DNA of 64,000 bases from Caloramator mitchellensis (GTDB lineage Bacteria; Bacillota; Clostridia; Clostridiales; Caloramatoraceae). This document shows positions 34,811 through 43,541 of the stretch, in pieces (the first letter of the stretch is position 1; each line of letters starts with the position of its first letter). The stretch spans positions 54,030-118,029 of the forward strand of contig NZ_LKHP01000007.1 of NCBI RefSeq assembly GCF_001440545.1, given 5' to 3'. The notes under the pieces are model-generated. The model saw nothing but the letters and a program-made list of their open reading frames with translations, was not told where the DNA came from and ran no database searches. Both the position numbers and the translations under genes were made by a program.

Positions 34811-36394
34811 TTAATCCCTCCTTATGAGGACTTTGCCCTCTTGAAGTTCCTGTCCATATTTCTTGCCTATATTTCTATACGCTTGAACGAAACCAACGAT
34901 TAATACAGTAAACATAACTATTCTAGCAAAGTTAACCCATGGAATCAACGCTGGTGAATTTTCAACAAAGCTTGGGATAGCTTTGAAGTATCCAGCCTTT
35001 ATATAATCCTTTGTTGAGAAGAATAGAAGAATTATTATTGTTATTGGAGTAACAGCCTGAATAAATACGCTGTAGAATGTCTTTGAAATCTTCCAGTAAC
35101 CGCCCTTATTTATCTCTTCAAGCCCCTTTGCTCCCATCAACCAACCAGTAACCATAACTTCCAAAAGTCCAAGAACTACTAAGAGGTAGCTTCCTACCCA
35201 GTTGTCAAGTTCAGTAAGGTATGCAAGGTCTGCTGTCTTTGTAAGTATTGGTTCAAGCGCAACAGGAAGACCAAATATGATGTAGATTACAAACACTGCA
35301 ACTGAACCAACTTTTCTTGGAACTCCAGCTTCTTCTTCTAAAAGTGCTACAAGATAGTTATACATTGCTATAGCACTTGTAAAACCTGCAAAGTATAATA
35401 GTAGGAACCAGAATGTTCCGAATATTTGTCCTCCAGCCATTTGTCTGAATATGTTTGGAAGAGCTATAAATGAAAGACCAACGCCTGCACCTAGTCCTTC
35501 AGGTCCTAAGAATGTGTAAGCGATTGGAATAGCTATTGTTCCACCAAGAACAACTTCTGCAAGCTCATTTAATGAAATAGTTGCAAATCCTGAAAGAACT
35601 ATATCATCATCTGGCTTAAGGTATGATGCATAGTTTTGGATAATACCCATACCAAGTGATAATGTAAAGAATATTTGACCAGCTGCTGCAAGTGCCGCCT
35701 GCCAGTTCAAATCCTGCCATCTTGGCGACCAAATAAAGTCAAGACCTGCAATAGGTGTCCATTCTGGCTTAACTGGTGCACCAAGTGTTAATGTTCTAAT
35801 TATAAGTATAATACCGAATATATAGATTGTTGGCATCATGAATTTTGCCCATGCTTCGATACCCTTTTGGATACCTCTCATAACTGCAAATCCAAGAACT
35901 GCAAGTGCAATTAACCAGAAAACTAAAACCTTTGAAGGGCTTTGGATATAGTTTACAAAATATGCACCTGTGCTTACTGACTTGTCCATATATCCGCCGG
36001 TTGCAGATTCAAAAGCATATCCTAAAGTCCAACCTATGATGTGGTTATAGTATGAGTTAAGAAGCACCGTTACTCCAAGTGCCAATGCTCCAGCAAGTCC
36101 ACCAAGTATTCTTGCCACTCTTGGGTTTACTCCTTCTCTTGCTTGAAGGTAAACCATAGGTCCTAATGTTCCGTGACCATATTTTCCACCGTATCTTCCT
36201 TGATTCCACTCAACAAGCATTAGCGGAATACCTAAAAGTATAAGTGCAGCGAAGTATGGAACCATGAACGCTCCGCCACCATTTTTTGCAGCCTGGTAAG
36301 GATATCTCCAGAAGTTACCAAGGCCTACTGCGTTTCCTGCCATCGCAAGAATCAATCCGAGTTTACTTCCCCAGTTTTCTCTTTTTTCAGCCAT
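34811..36394 (-). CDS. Neurotransmitter:sodium symporter (NSS) family amino-acid transporter
   Basis: The 527-aa protein has about 12 membrane helices of the LeuT fold. The sodium- and substrate-binding first helix is clear (LILAMAGNAVGLGNFWRYPYQAAKNGGGAF), as is the unwound sixth-helix region (GQIFFTLSLGMGIIQNYASY). It should import an amino acid with sodium, possibly methionine or alanine given the MetS-like small gene directly downstream. A consensus promoter embedded in an inverted repeat lies upstream. Confidence 0.93.
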   Translation of the reverse strand: MAEKRENWGSKLGLILAMAGNAVGLGNFWRYPYQAAKNGGGAFMVPYFAALILLGIPLMLVEWNQGRYGGKYGHGTLGPMVYLQAREGVNPRVARILGGLAGALALGVTVLLNSYYNHIIGWTLGYAFESATGGYMDKSVSTGAYFVNYIQSPSKVLVFWLIALAVLGFAVMRGIQKGIEAWAKFMMPTIYIFGIILIIRTLTLGAPVKPEWTPIAGLDFIWSPRWQDLNWQAALAAAGQIFFTLSLGMGIIQNYASYLKPDDDIVLSGFATISLNELAEVVLGGTIAIPIAYTFLGPEGLGAGVGLSFIALPNIFRQMAGGQIFGTFWFLLLYFAGFTSAIAMYNYLVALLEEEAGVPRKVGSVAVFVIYIIFGLPVALEPILTKTADLAYLTELDNWVGSYLLVVLGLLEVMVTGWLMGAKGLEEINKGGYWKISKTFYSVFIQAVTPITIIILLFFSTKDYIKAGYFKAIPSFVENSPALIPWVNFARIVMFTVLIVGFVQAYRNIGKKYGQELQEGKVLIRRD

Positions 36395-36427
36395 TCCATT
36401 CCCTCCCTTAAATTAAACTTATTAAAT

Positions 36428-36456
36428 ATAATAATTCATTTTTCAGAAAAGTTCAA
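36428..36456 (-). promoter_or_regulatory. Promoter of the NSS transporter gene, -35 inside an inverted-repeat arm
   Basis: On the minus strand TTGAAC (36451-36456) is 17 nt from TATTAT (36428-36433). The -35 lies in the left arm of the 25-bp inverted repeat. Confidence 0.7.
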
Positions 36457-36574
36457 TATTTCTTTATCGCAATTTTTGACGTTATTCTACTTTTTGTGAA
36501 AATATAGACATTATCTTTGTAGAAATATGCTATACTTTAAAATTAAAAGGCGATAATTAAATATTGAACTTTCC
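36446..36574. repeat. Inverted repeat with 25-bp arms, spacer 79 bp
   Basis: Positions 36446-36470 and 36550-36574 are reverse complements at 22 of 25 positions; the shared core is AAGTTCAATATTT. Each arm contains the -35 hexamer TTGAAC of a promoter that points away from the other arm. Confidence 0.85.
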
Positions 36575-36592
36575 GATTTATTGTATTATATT
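36564..36592 (+). promoter_or_regulatory. Plus-strand promoter without a downstream ORF
   Basis: TTGAAC (36564-36569) is 17 nt from TATATT (36587-36592). The start near 36599 would give a transcript that has no plausible reading frame and runs into the 3' end of the XRE/S24 gene in antisense. Confidence 0.5.
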
Positions 36593-36683
36593 CATTTAAT
36601 TCAAGGGATATTATTAAGTAAAATTCATAAACAATGCTCAATAAATATTAAAAAAAATTAATAACTATGATACTTAATTAACA

Positions 36684-37334
36684 TTACAATTCGACTTCAA
36701 CTTTAATGCATTTCCCAATTACTGTGAAGGATTTTGCGTCAAATGTTTCAGTTTTCAAATCATTTCCATTGCTTATTATCAACACCTTATTTGAATCCAG
36801 TCGCTTAATTTGACGAATATATCTTTTTCCGTTAAATTCAAGCAACATGATACTATTATTTTCAATTTCACTTGTCTTATAAAGCATTATTGTATCGCCC
36901 TTTAGTATTCTGAATCCCCTCATTGAATCGTCTGCAGCCTTTATGAATACTATTTTATCCTGATTATAGCCTTCAACCTTTTTATCTATTACAGGAAGGA
37001 ATTTATAGTCGTATATCTCCTTAAGGTAAACATCGCAGACCGGTATTTTTTTAAGAATGTGCGAAAAAGCTTCTTCTATTTCCCTATTTATAGGCAGATT
37101 TTCAACCGCCTTTATATTTTCAATAGGCTCGGTTATTTCCTCAAATATGTCCTCATCAAGGTTAACATTTAAAAGCTTTTCTATTCTTTTAATCATATCT
37201 TCGCTTATAATTCTCTTACCTGTTTCAATATCCATTATATATCCAGGTGAAACTCCAAGCTTTTTGGCAAGTTCCTTTACGCTTATAGATGATTTATTTC
37301 TTGCTTCTTCAATTCTCTTACCTATTCTGTTCAT
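36684..37334 (-). CDS. XRE-type HTH regulator with S24-like C-terminal domain
   Basis: The 216-aa protein has an N-terminal Cro/CI-type helix-turn-helix (about 4-58; KSSISVKELAKKLGVSPGYI) and a C-terminal LexA/CI-like S24 domain (about 115-216). The nucleophile Ser in ADDSMRG and the Lys in NGKRYIRQI are present, so self-cleavage or peptidase-like sensing is possible. No clear Ala-Gly cleavage site is seen in the linker. It may be a stress or metabolic switch; there are no phage genes nearby. It may also control the adjacent NSS transporter promoter. Confidence 0.85.
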   Translation of the reverse strand: MNRIGKRIEEARNKSSISVKELAKKLGVSPGYIMDIETGKRIISEDMIKRIEKLLNVNLDEDIFEEITEPIENIKAVENLPINREIEEAFSHILKKIPVCDVYLKEIYDYKFLPVIDKKVEGYNQDKIVFIKAADDSMRGFRILKGDTIMLYKTSEIENNSIMLLEFNGKRYIRQIKRLDSNKVLIISNGNDLKTETFDAKSFTVIGKCIKVEVEL

Positions 37335-37399
37335 AACGTCACCCCAAATTTTAGTTTTTTATTAGTATAACATATATATTGATTTACTGAAAAGCAACT

Positions 37400-38815
37400 T
37401 CATTTATTATTATGCCATGTATTGTTTAAAAAATTCGTGTCCTGAGGTAGCTCGATTATAAATTCACTCCCCTGGTTAATCTTACTATTAACTTTTATGC
37501 TTCCTTTATGCATATCAATTATAGATTTAGTTATAGAAAGGCCAATACCTGCTCCCCCTGTGTCTCTGTTTCTTGACTCATCAGCTCTATAAAATCTTTC
37601 GAATATATATGGCAAGTCCTTTTCAGAAATACCATAACCTTCATCTCTTATTATTATATAAACTTTATTATCTGATAAATAGTTTGATATATATACTTTA
37701 CCGCCATTTTTAGAAAACTTTATGGCATTTGAAATCAAATTAACAACTGCCTGTGCTATTTTATCCTTATCAGCATTTATGTTTATATCTTTAATATCTG
37801 TGACTAAATTTAATCCCTTATCAATCAAGTTTTTTTCAAAATTCATGATTATGCTCTGCAAAAGGTATCCTAAATTAAATGTTGTAATATTTAGTTTTGT
37901 ATCGTTTTCATATCTTGATAGTTTATAAATATCCCCAACAAGACCATTTAGCCTTTCTGCTTCTTCAAGACAACTTTTTAATCTATCTTTATCAGGTTCC
38001 CAAATTCCATCAACCATTGCTTCTATATGACTCTTTAAAGTTGAAAGAGGTGTTCTTAACTCATGCGCTACATCCTGTGTTAATCTTTTTCTTAAAAACT
38101 CCTGTTCCTTTAGCTTTTGTGATAGATTGTTTATAGATTTTATAAGTTCATCTATTTCACTTATATCGGAAACCACTTCAATATTTTCATATTCTCCCTC
38201 AGATATATTGTTCGCAGATTTTGAAACCCTTATAATTGGGTCTGAAATTCTGTTTGAAATTAGCCTTCCCAATAGAATTGAAATTAAAACAGTTAAAAAA
38301 CTTACTATTATAAAGGCACCGTTTAATGTATTTAGGAATAATATATCGTTGTCAGTAAAATAAAAAGGCCCAAAATATCCAATGGACACGTTTGCAATCT
38401 TATTTGAATTGATTTTGATTTCATAGCTATCTTCCTTAAATTCCCCCTTAAAATTAGGATATCTTTTCATCATATTGCTGGAATAATGAGCTATCATATT
38501 CTGGCATTGCCCGCTGTTATATTGCTTTGCATCCCAAACGATATTCCCATCACCATCAACAACCTTTATTATCATGCCGTTTTCAAGAGCATTAACCCCT
38601 ATATTTTCAATTGCAGATACATTCCAATTTCCATTGTGATAATTCTCTTTTATAGAGTTTACTATCTCATTTGATTTGCTGATTATATTTTTCTTAACAT
38701 ATTCTCTGAACTGAACCTCAAGAACAAAGTTTGAAAACAGCGCAATCAATAAAACGCTGAAAAGACTCACTATAATGTAGGAAATAGTCAGCCTTTTCCT
38801 TAAACTCTTAGCCAT
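37400..38815 (-). CDS. Sensor histidine kinase (OmpR-partner type)
   Basis: The ATG at 38815 is chosen because GGTGGTGA precedes it; the frame opens at 38830. The 471-aa protein has two membrane helices (about 8-30 and 165-185) around an extracellular sensor domain, then HAMP, the H-box QDVAHELRTPLSTLKSH, the N-box NLISNAIKFSKNGG, and the G-boxes DEGYGISEKDLPYIFERFYR and GGAGIGLSI. It should phosphorylate the regulator encoded just upstream. The stimulus is unknown; the H-box resembles BaeS-type kinases. Confidence 0.93.
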   Translation of the reverse strand: MAKSLRKRLTISYIIVSLFSVLLIALFSNFVLEVQFREYVKKNIISKSNEIVNSIKENYHNGNWNVSAIENIGVNALENGMIIKVVDGDGNIVWDAKQYNSGQCQNMIAHYSSNMMKRYPNFKGEFKEDSYEIKINSNKIANVSIGYFGPFYFTDNDILFLNTLNGAFIIVSFLTVLISILLGRLISNRISDPIIRVSKSANNISEGEYENIEVVSDISEIDELIKSINNLSQKLKEQEFLRKRLTQDVAHELRTPLSTLKSHIEAMVDGIWEPDKDRLKSCLEEAERLNGLVGDIYKLSRYENDTKLNITTFNLGYLLQSIIMNFEKNLIDKGLNLVTDIKDININADKDKIAQAVVNLISNAIKFSKNGGKVYISNYLSDNKVYIIIRDEGYGISEKDLPYIFERFYRADESRNRDTGGAGIGLSITKSIIDMHKGSIKVNSKINQGSEFIIELPQDTNFLNNTWHNNK

Positions 38816-38816
38816 A

Positions 38817-39500
38817 TTATTCACCACCAAACTTATATCCGATACCGTGAACTGTCTTTATAAATTTGGGCTCCTTAGGATTTTCCTCGATTTTATGCCT
38901 CAAATTTTTTATATGAGTATCTATAACCCTATCATATCCGTCGTAATCCATCCCAAATATCAAATTAATTAATTCATCCCTTGTAAACACTTTCTTATTA
39001 TTTTTAGCAAGAGTTATTAATATTTTATATTCTGTAGGTGTTAAAATTACATCCTTTCCTTTAAACCTCACTTCATGCTTTGTATCATCTATTTCCAATT
39101 CATCAAATCTGATTTCAGTTGCAAGTATTTCCTCATTGTTAGCCCTCCTCAGAAGCGCTTTAACCCTTGCAACAACCTGCTTTGGACTGAATGGTTTTGT
39201 TACATAATCATCAGCCCCAATATTAAATCCATTTAATATATCGCCCTCTTCAACCTTTGCTGTCAACATCAAAATCGGTATTTTAGACTCCCTTCTAATG
39301 GCCTTGCAAACTTCTTCCCCCTTCAAATCAGGAAGCATTAAATCCAAAATAACCAAATTGGGCATCATTTCTTCAAACGATTTCAATCCATTAATCCCAT
39401 CGTGTTCAATCAAAACTTCATATCCTTCTCTTTCAAGATAAGCTCTTAAAACTTCAGCAATTTTAACTTCGTCTTCAATAATTAGAATCCTGTTTCCCAT
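38817..39500 (-). CDS. Response regulator, OmpR/PhoB family
   Basis: The 227-aa protein has a receiver domain with the acidic pair Glu9/Asp10, phospho-acceptor Asp53 (VILDLMLPD), Thr in LTAKV and Lys in TKPF, followed by a winged-helix domain (LTPTEYKILITLAKN, VIDTHIKNLRHKIEENP). It acts with the kinase whose gene begins 1 bp after its stop. Lgt lies upstream on the same strand, 12 bp away, so the three genes probably share a transcript. Confidence 0.95.
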   Translation of the reverse strand: MGNRILIIEDEVKIAEVLRAYLEREGYEVLIEHDGINGLKSFEEMMPNLVILDLMLPDLKGEEVCKAIRRESKIPILMLTAKVEEGDILNGFNIGADDYVTKPFSPKQVVARVKALLRRANNEEILATEIRFDELEIDDTKHEVRFKGKDVILTPTEYKILITLAKNNKKVFTRDELINLIFGMDYDGYDRVIDTHIKNLRHKIEENPKEPKFIKTVHGIGYKFGGE

Positions 39501-39512
39501 AACATTCTCCCT

Positions 39513-40280
39513 TTATTCAGAAGATTTATTTTTTATTTTAAACCTAATAAAATATATTGATGCTGATAAAAATACTAAGCTTATAACCTGTGCAATCCTT
39601 AATGGGCCAATCATCAAACTATCAGTCCTCAACCCTTCAATCAAAAGCCTGCCAAAGGAATATATGGCTATATAATATGCAAATATTATTCCTTTTTGTT
39701 TATTATATATCTTGGTAATAAAAATCAAAATAATAAAATTAATCAAATTCCAAATTGATTCATATAAAAATGTAGGATGATAATACATTCCCTCAATATA
39801 CATTCCCTTTTGAATAAATTCGGGAAAAATACTTATAAACGCCTTGCTAACTTCTCCGCCATGTGCTTCTTGATTAAAAAAGTTTCCCCATCTTCCTATT
39901 GATTGAGCTATTGAAATCGAAGGTGCTGCTGCGTCCAAATATTTCAGAAAGTCCATACCATTTATTTTCATGTAAATCAGAGCACTTAAAACTCCCAATA
40001 TTAAACCTCCATGTATTGCAAGTCCTCCCTGTCTAATATCTATTATTTGCCATAAATTTTTTGAATAATAGCCCCAGTTAAACAGAACATAATATAACCT
40101 AGCACCTATAATTCCAAATGGCAATGAAATTAATAAAGCATCCGTCATCTTATCAAAATTAACTCTATTTATTTTAGTTGTCCAAATAGATACTAATATC
40201 CCTATAATAATTCCAGCTGAAATAAAAATTCCATACCATCTTATATCAAGCCCAAATATTGAAAAAGCTACTGGATTCAT
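39513..40280 (-). CDS. lgt: Phosphatidylglycerol--prolipoprotein diacylglyceryl transferase
   Basis: The 255-aa membrane enzyme adds diacylglycerol to the lipobox Cys of prolipoproteins. The family signature is present in RQGGLAIHGGLILGV and in SIGRWGNFFNQEAHGG, with the Arg, Asn and His residues typical of the active site. About seven membrane helices are seen. Several substrates are encoded in the window, including the binding protein, the PplA-like protein and the ApbE protein. GGGAGG precedes the ATG. Confidence 0.96.
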   Translation of the reverse strand: MNPVAFSIFGLDIRWYGIFISAGIIIGILVSIWTTKINRVNFDKMTDALLISLPFGIIGARLYYVLFNWGYYSKNLWQIIDIRQGGLAIHGGLILGVLSALIYMKINGMDFLKYLDAAAPSISIAQSIGRWGNFFNQEAHGGEVSKAFISIFPEFIQKGMYIEGMYYHPTFLYESIWNLINFIILIFITKIYNKQKGIIFAYYIAIYSFGRLLIEGLRTDSLMIGPLRIAQVISLVFLSASIYFIRFKIKNKSSE

Positions 40281-40419
40281 TTTTCTTATCCTCCCATCCT
40301 TTAATTCAAAACAAATTATAAAACAAATTTATGTATTTTTTGTGTGGTATCTTCATAAAAAATACACAAATATATATTATCATATCATAAAACGAGACTA
40401 TATAGTTAGGGGTGTGAGC

Positions 40420-41754
40420 ATGAACATAAAACGGGAAAAAATAAAAGTCAGAGATATGACTTGTAATTCATGTGAGGTTAGAATTGAAAATGAAATAAGA
40501 AAATTGGACGGAATAGTTTTTGCAAAAGCAAACTTTAAAAATGGAGAGGTATATGTTGAGTTTAACTCTAAAGAATGCAGTCTTGAAAAAATAAAAGCTG
40601 CAATTAAAAAGGCCGGCTACAGCCTTGATGCAGATACGACTGAAAAGATTTTAGAACTTATCATATTGATTTTGGTAATGGTTCTACTTTACAGAATGTC
40701 AAACATATTCAATATTTCCTCCGCATTAAGTGGAGAGGTGACATATTTAATTTTATTTATAATAGGGCTTTTTACATCCCTTCATTGCATAGGAATGTGT
40801 GGGGGAATAATGCTAAGTCAAACATTAAAATCAGAAGGAAATACCACCTATTCAAAAATTGTCCCTGCACTTCAATACAATTTAGGAAGAGTAATATCAT
40901 ATACACTGCTTGGTGGGATAATAGGTGCTTTAGGCTCTGTATTTAGCCTTTCTCCCTATACCAAGGCATTTATTATGGTTTTCGCTGGACTGTTTATGGT
41001 AGTAATGGGTCTTAATCTTTTTGGATTCAATTTTTTAAGAAAGTATACAAATTCATTGCATATAGGTATTAATTTCAAAAGAAATTCAAATGCACCATTC
41101 ATTGTAGGAATTTTAAACGGTTTAATGCCATGTGGTCCATTGCAGGCTATGCAGCTTTATGCTCTATCAACCGGCAGTTTTGTAAAGGGTGCACTTTCAA
41201 TGTTTGTATTCTCAATTGGAACTGTTCCTCTGATGCTCGGACTTGGGATTGCATCTACCCTAATAAATAAAAATGGTTCTCAAAGGATATATAAATATAG
41301 CGGGATTTTTGTAATGGTTCTTGGAATTATAATGCTTTCAAGAGGTTTTGCACTTGCAGGAATAAATATAAATCCTATGAAATATTCAAATTCGAATGTT
41401 TCAAATGCAGCAAGATCTGAAATTGCCGATGATGTTCAGACGATAAGGATGGATGCGACCTATGCTGGATATACTCCAAATGTGTTTGTTGTTCAAAGAG
41501 GAGTTCCTGTTAAATTCATAATCAACGGAAAAGAGTTAACCTCATGCAATAACTATTTAATTATCCCCTCTCTTAGAATTGAAAAACAGCTTCAAGAAGG
41601 TGAAAACATAATTGAATTCACACCAGAAAACGTTGAAGATATTAACTTCAGTTGCTGGATGGGAATGTTAAATGGAGTTATCAAAGTTGTGGACGATATT
41701 AACTCCGTTGATACATCAAACATCGTCCTCCCGCAACAACCGGGCGGTGGCTGA
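40420..41754 (+). CDS. HMA - TauE/SafE-like membrane - cupredoxin-like fusion, probable copper handling
   Basis: The start at ATG 40420 has AGGGGTG 5 nt upstream. The 444-aa protein has an N-terminal heavy-metal-associated domain with MTCNSC (Cys15, Cys18), a membrane region of about seven helices (about 85-325) that includes SLHCIGMCGG and GLMPCGPLQAMQLYAL, and a C-terminal cupredoxin-like domain (about 350-435) with TSCNNY and FSCWMGM as possible copper ligands. This resembles sulfite-exporter/DsbD-like proteins joined to metal-binding domains. A role in moving copper across the membrane is inferred from the ligands. Confidence 0.85.
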   Translation: MNIKREKIKVRDMTCNSCEVRIENEIRKLDGIVFAKANFKNGEVYVEFNSKECSLEKIKAAIKKAGYSLDADTTEKILELIILILVMVLLYRMSNIFNISSALSGEVTYLILFIIGLFTSLHCIGMCGGIMLSQTLKSEGNTTYSKIVPALQYNLGRVISYTLLGGIIGALGSVFSLSPYTKAFIMVFAGLFMVVMGLNLFGFNFLRKYTNSLHIGINFKRNSNAPFIVGILNGLMPCGPLQAMQLYALSTGSFVKGALSMFVFSIGTVPLMLGLGIASTLINKNGSQRIYKYSGIFVMVLGIIMLSRGFALAGININPMKYSNSNVSNAARSEIADDVQTIRMDATYAGYTPNVFVVQRGVPVKFIINGKELTSCNNYLIIPSLRIEKQLQEGENIIEFTPENVEDINFSCWMGMLNGVIKVVDDINSVDTSNIVLPQQPGGG

Positions 41755-41758
41755 TGTT

Positions 41759-41792
41759 CAAATTAAGGGCCAGTTTGGCCCTTAATTTTTTA
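41759..41792. terminator. Terminator between the copper-type fusion gene and asrC
   Basis: AATTAAGGGCC (41761-41771) and GGCCCTTAATT (41777-41787) form an 11-bp stem with a 5-nt loop, followed by a T-run on the plus strand. An A-rich flank makes it useful for the minus strand as well. Confidence 0.88.
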
Positions 41793-42740
41793 TTTCCAGT
41801 ATATATACTCTGCAACCTCTGCCTCTGGATTTAATTTAACATCTCTTAACACCCATTCCTTAAACACCTGGTATCCTGTTCTGTCAACAATATATCCAAC
41901 ATGTTCCTTTCCGCCAGGTGCATCTCTGTCTATAAATTCGTCTATATACAGATACATATTCTTAATAATCTTGATAATACTCTCTTCATCAATCCACTTT
42001 ATAAAGTCCTGTGCGATTCTTGGATTTTTCTTGCCTGTTCTTCCCATAATTACAAGCTTAAATAATTTATTTTTACTTCTTGTCCATGCACCAGTTGGGC
42101 ATTTTAATACGCATTCACCACAGCCAATGCACTTTTCATGGTCCCTAACAACCTTAAAGTTTTCAAACTTGAGTGCACCTGTTGCCCTTTTCTTGCAATT
42201 AGTTACACACGCCTGACATCCAATGCACCTATAGGCATCGTATTGTGGTTCCGTCATGCCTATTATTCCTATGTCGTGCATCCTTGTCTTAATACAATCA
42301 TTTGGACATCCTGTAATAGCTATTTTTACATGATAATCATTTGGAAACACTTCCCCTTCAATTCTCTGTGCAAGAGCAGTTGTATCGAAATTAGCAAAAG
42401 GGCAAACCCTGTTGCCTATACATGCTGCGATATTTCTTGTTCCAGACGCAGGATACCCAGTCTTTGGGTCCTTATGGTTGATTCCTAATCCAGTTAATAG
42501 AGGCTCTAACATTTCATTAATCTTTGGAATGTTTTTCATGTCAATACCTGGTATTTCAAAACCCTGTCTTGTCGTTATATGAACTGTTCCATTACCATAC
42601 CTTTGTGCAATCTCCTGAACAATAGCCAAAAGATTTGCCTCCATATGCCCTCCAGGAACCCTTATTCTTGCAGCCGTTTTTCCTCTTTCCTTTGTAACTC
42701 TAAAGGCATTCTTTTTTAGTTGTTTTGTATTAATATCCAT
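41790..42740 (-). CDS. asrC: Anaerobic sulfite reductase subunit C (siroheme subunit)
   Basis: The 316-aa catalytic subunit reduces sulfite to sulfide. The siroheme/4Fe-4S ligands appear as ACIGNRVCPFANFDT and GCPNDCIKTRMHDIG. Two ferredoxin-type 4Fe-4S motifs are inserted (CIGCQACVTNC and CIGCGECVLKCP). The order AsrA-AsrB-AsrC in one operon is the known form. GGAGG precedes the ATG at 42740. Electrons come from NADH via AsrB and AsrA. Confidence 0.96.
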   Translation of the reverse strand: MDINTKQLKKNAFRVTKERGKTAARIRVPGGHMEANLLAIVQEIAQRYGNGTVHITTRQGFEIPGIDMKNIPKINEMLEPLLTGLGINHKDPKTGYPASGTRNIAACIGNRVCPFANFDTTALAQRIEGEVFPNDYHVKIAITGCPNDCIKTRMHDIGIIGMTEPQYDAYRCIGCQACVTNCKKRATGALKFENFKVVRDHEKCIGCGECVLKCPTGAWTRSKNKLFKLVIMGRTGKKNPRIAQDFIKWIDEESIIKIIKNMYLYIDEFIDRDAPGGKEHVGYIVDRTGYQVFKEWVLRDVKLNPEAEVAEYIYWK

Positions 42741-42752
42741 ATCAAAGCCTCC

Positions 42753-43541
42753 TTAATCGATAAGGGTTTTTGCCTTAACATAATTAAACACAGGGCCCTC
42801 AAGGCAAATATAGGTATCGTTTATCTTACAATGTCCACATTTTCCAACTCCACAGCACATTTTTCTTTCATATGAAACCCAGATATTTTCTTCCTTAACT
42901 CCTCTTTTAATAAATTCCTGAACAGTAAATTTCATCATAAGAGGTGGCCCTACTACAACTACCTTAACATTGTCTATATCCTCTATATTTAGCTGAGGAA
43001 CATACTTTGTAATAAGCCCTACGTTTCCTTTATATCCCTCTTCTGCTCTATCAACTGTTAATATTACGTCTATGCTCTTTTCCCACTTTTTAAAATCATC
43101 CCTGAATAAAACATCATCAGGTGTCTTAAATCCAGCCATTAAAGTAAATGTTTTTGCCTTTTTAGGATTTAATGAATAATAATCTACAATACCCTTAACT
43201 GGTGCAAGGCCTGTTCCACCTGCTGCAACTATTATCTCACTGTTTTCAAACCATGAAACATCAAATCCATTTCCGTAAGGTCCTCTTATAAATAGATATT
43301 GACCTTCTTTAAATTCGTGTATCGTGTTTGTAACCCTTCCAACTCTTCTTATCGTAAAATCTATATAGTCTGGTCCTATTTCACTCACTGATATAGGGGC
43401 TTCCCCATACTTAGGCAAAGAAACTTCAAAGAATTGTCCTGGTTTTACATCCCCTTTATATTCCATTCTAAATGTATAATCAATATCAGTATGAGGCATT
43501 ATTTTTAATATTTTTGATTTGAAAGGCATATATGGATTCAT
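42753..43541 (-). CDS. asrB: Anaerobic sulfite reductase subunit B (FAD/NADH subunit)
   Basis: The 262-aa protein belongs to the ferredoxin-NADP reductase family. The flavin-binding block (RRVGRVTNTIHEF), the pyridine-nucleotide site (AAGGTGLAPVKGIVDYY) and a C-terminal 2Fe-2S ligand set (CCGVGKCGHC and a further Cys) are present. It takes electrons from NADH and passes them on for sulfite reduction. Its ATG overlaps the asrA stop codon, so the subunits are coupled. Confidence 0.96.
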   Translation of the reverse strand: MNPYMPFKSKILKIMPHTDIDYTFRMEYKGDVKPGQFFEVSLPKYGEAPISVSEIGPDYIDFTIRRVGRVTNTIHEFKEGQYLFIRGPYGNGFDVSWFENSEIIVAAGGTGLAPVKGIVDYYSLNPKKAKTFTLMAGFKTPDDVLFRDDFKKWEKSIDVILTVDRAEEGYKGNVGLITKYVPQLNIEDIDNVKVVVVGPPLMMKFTVQEFIKRGVKEENIWVSYERKMCCGVGKCGHCKINDTYICLEGPVFNYVKAKTLID

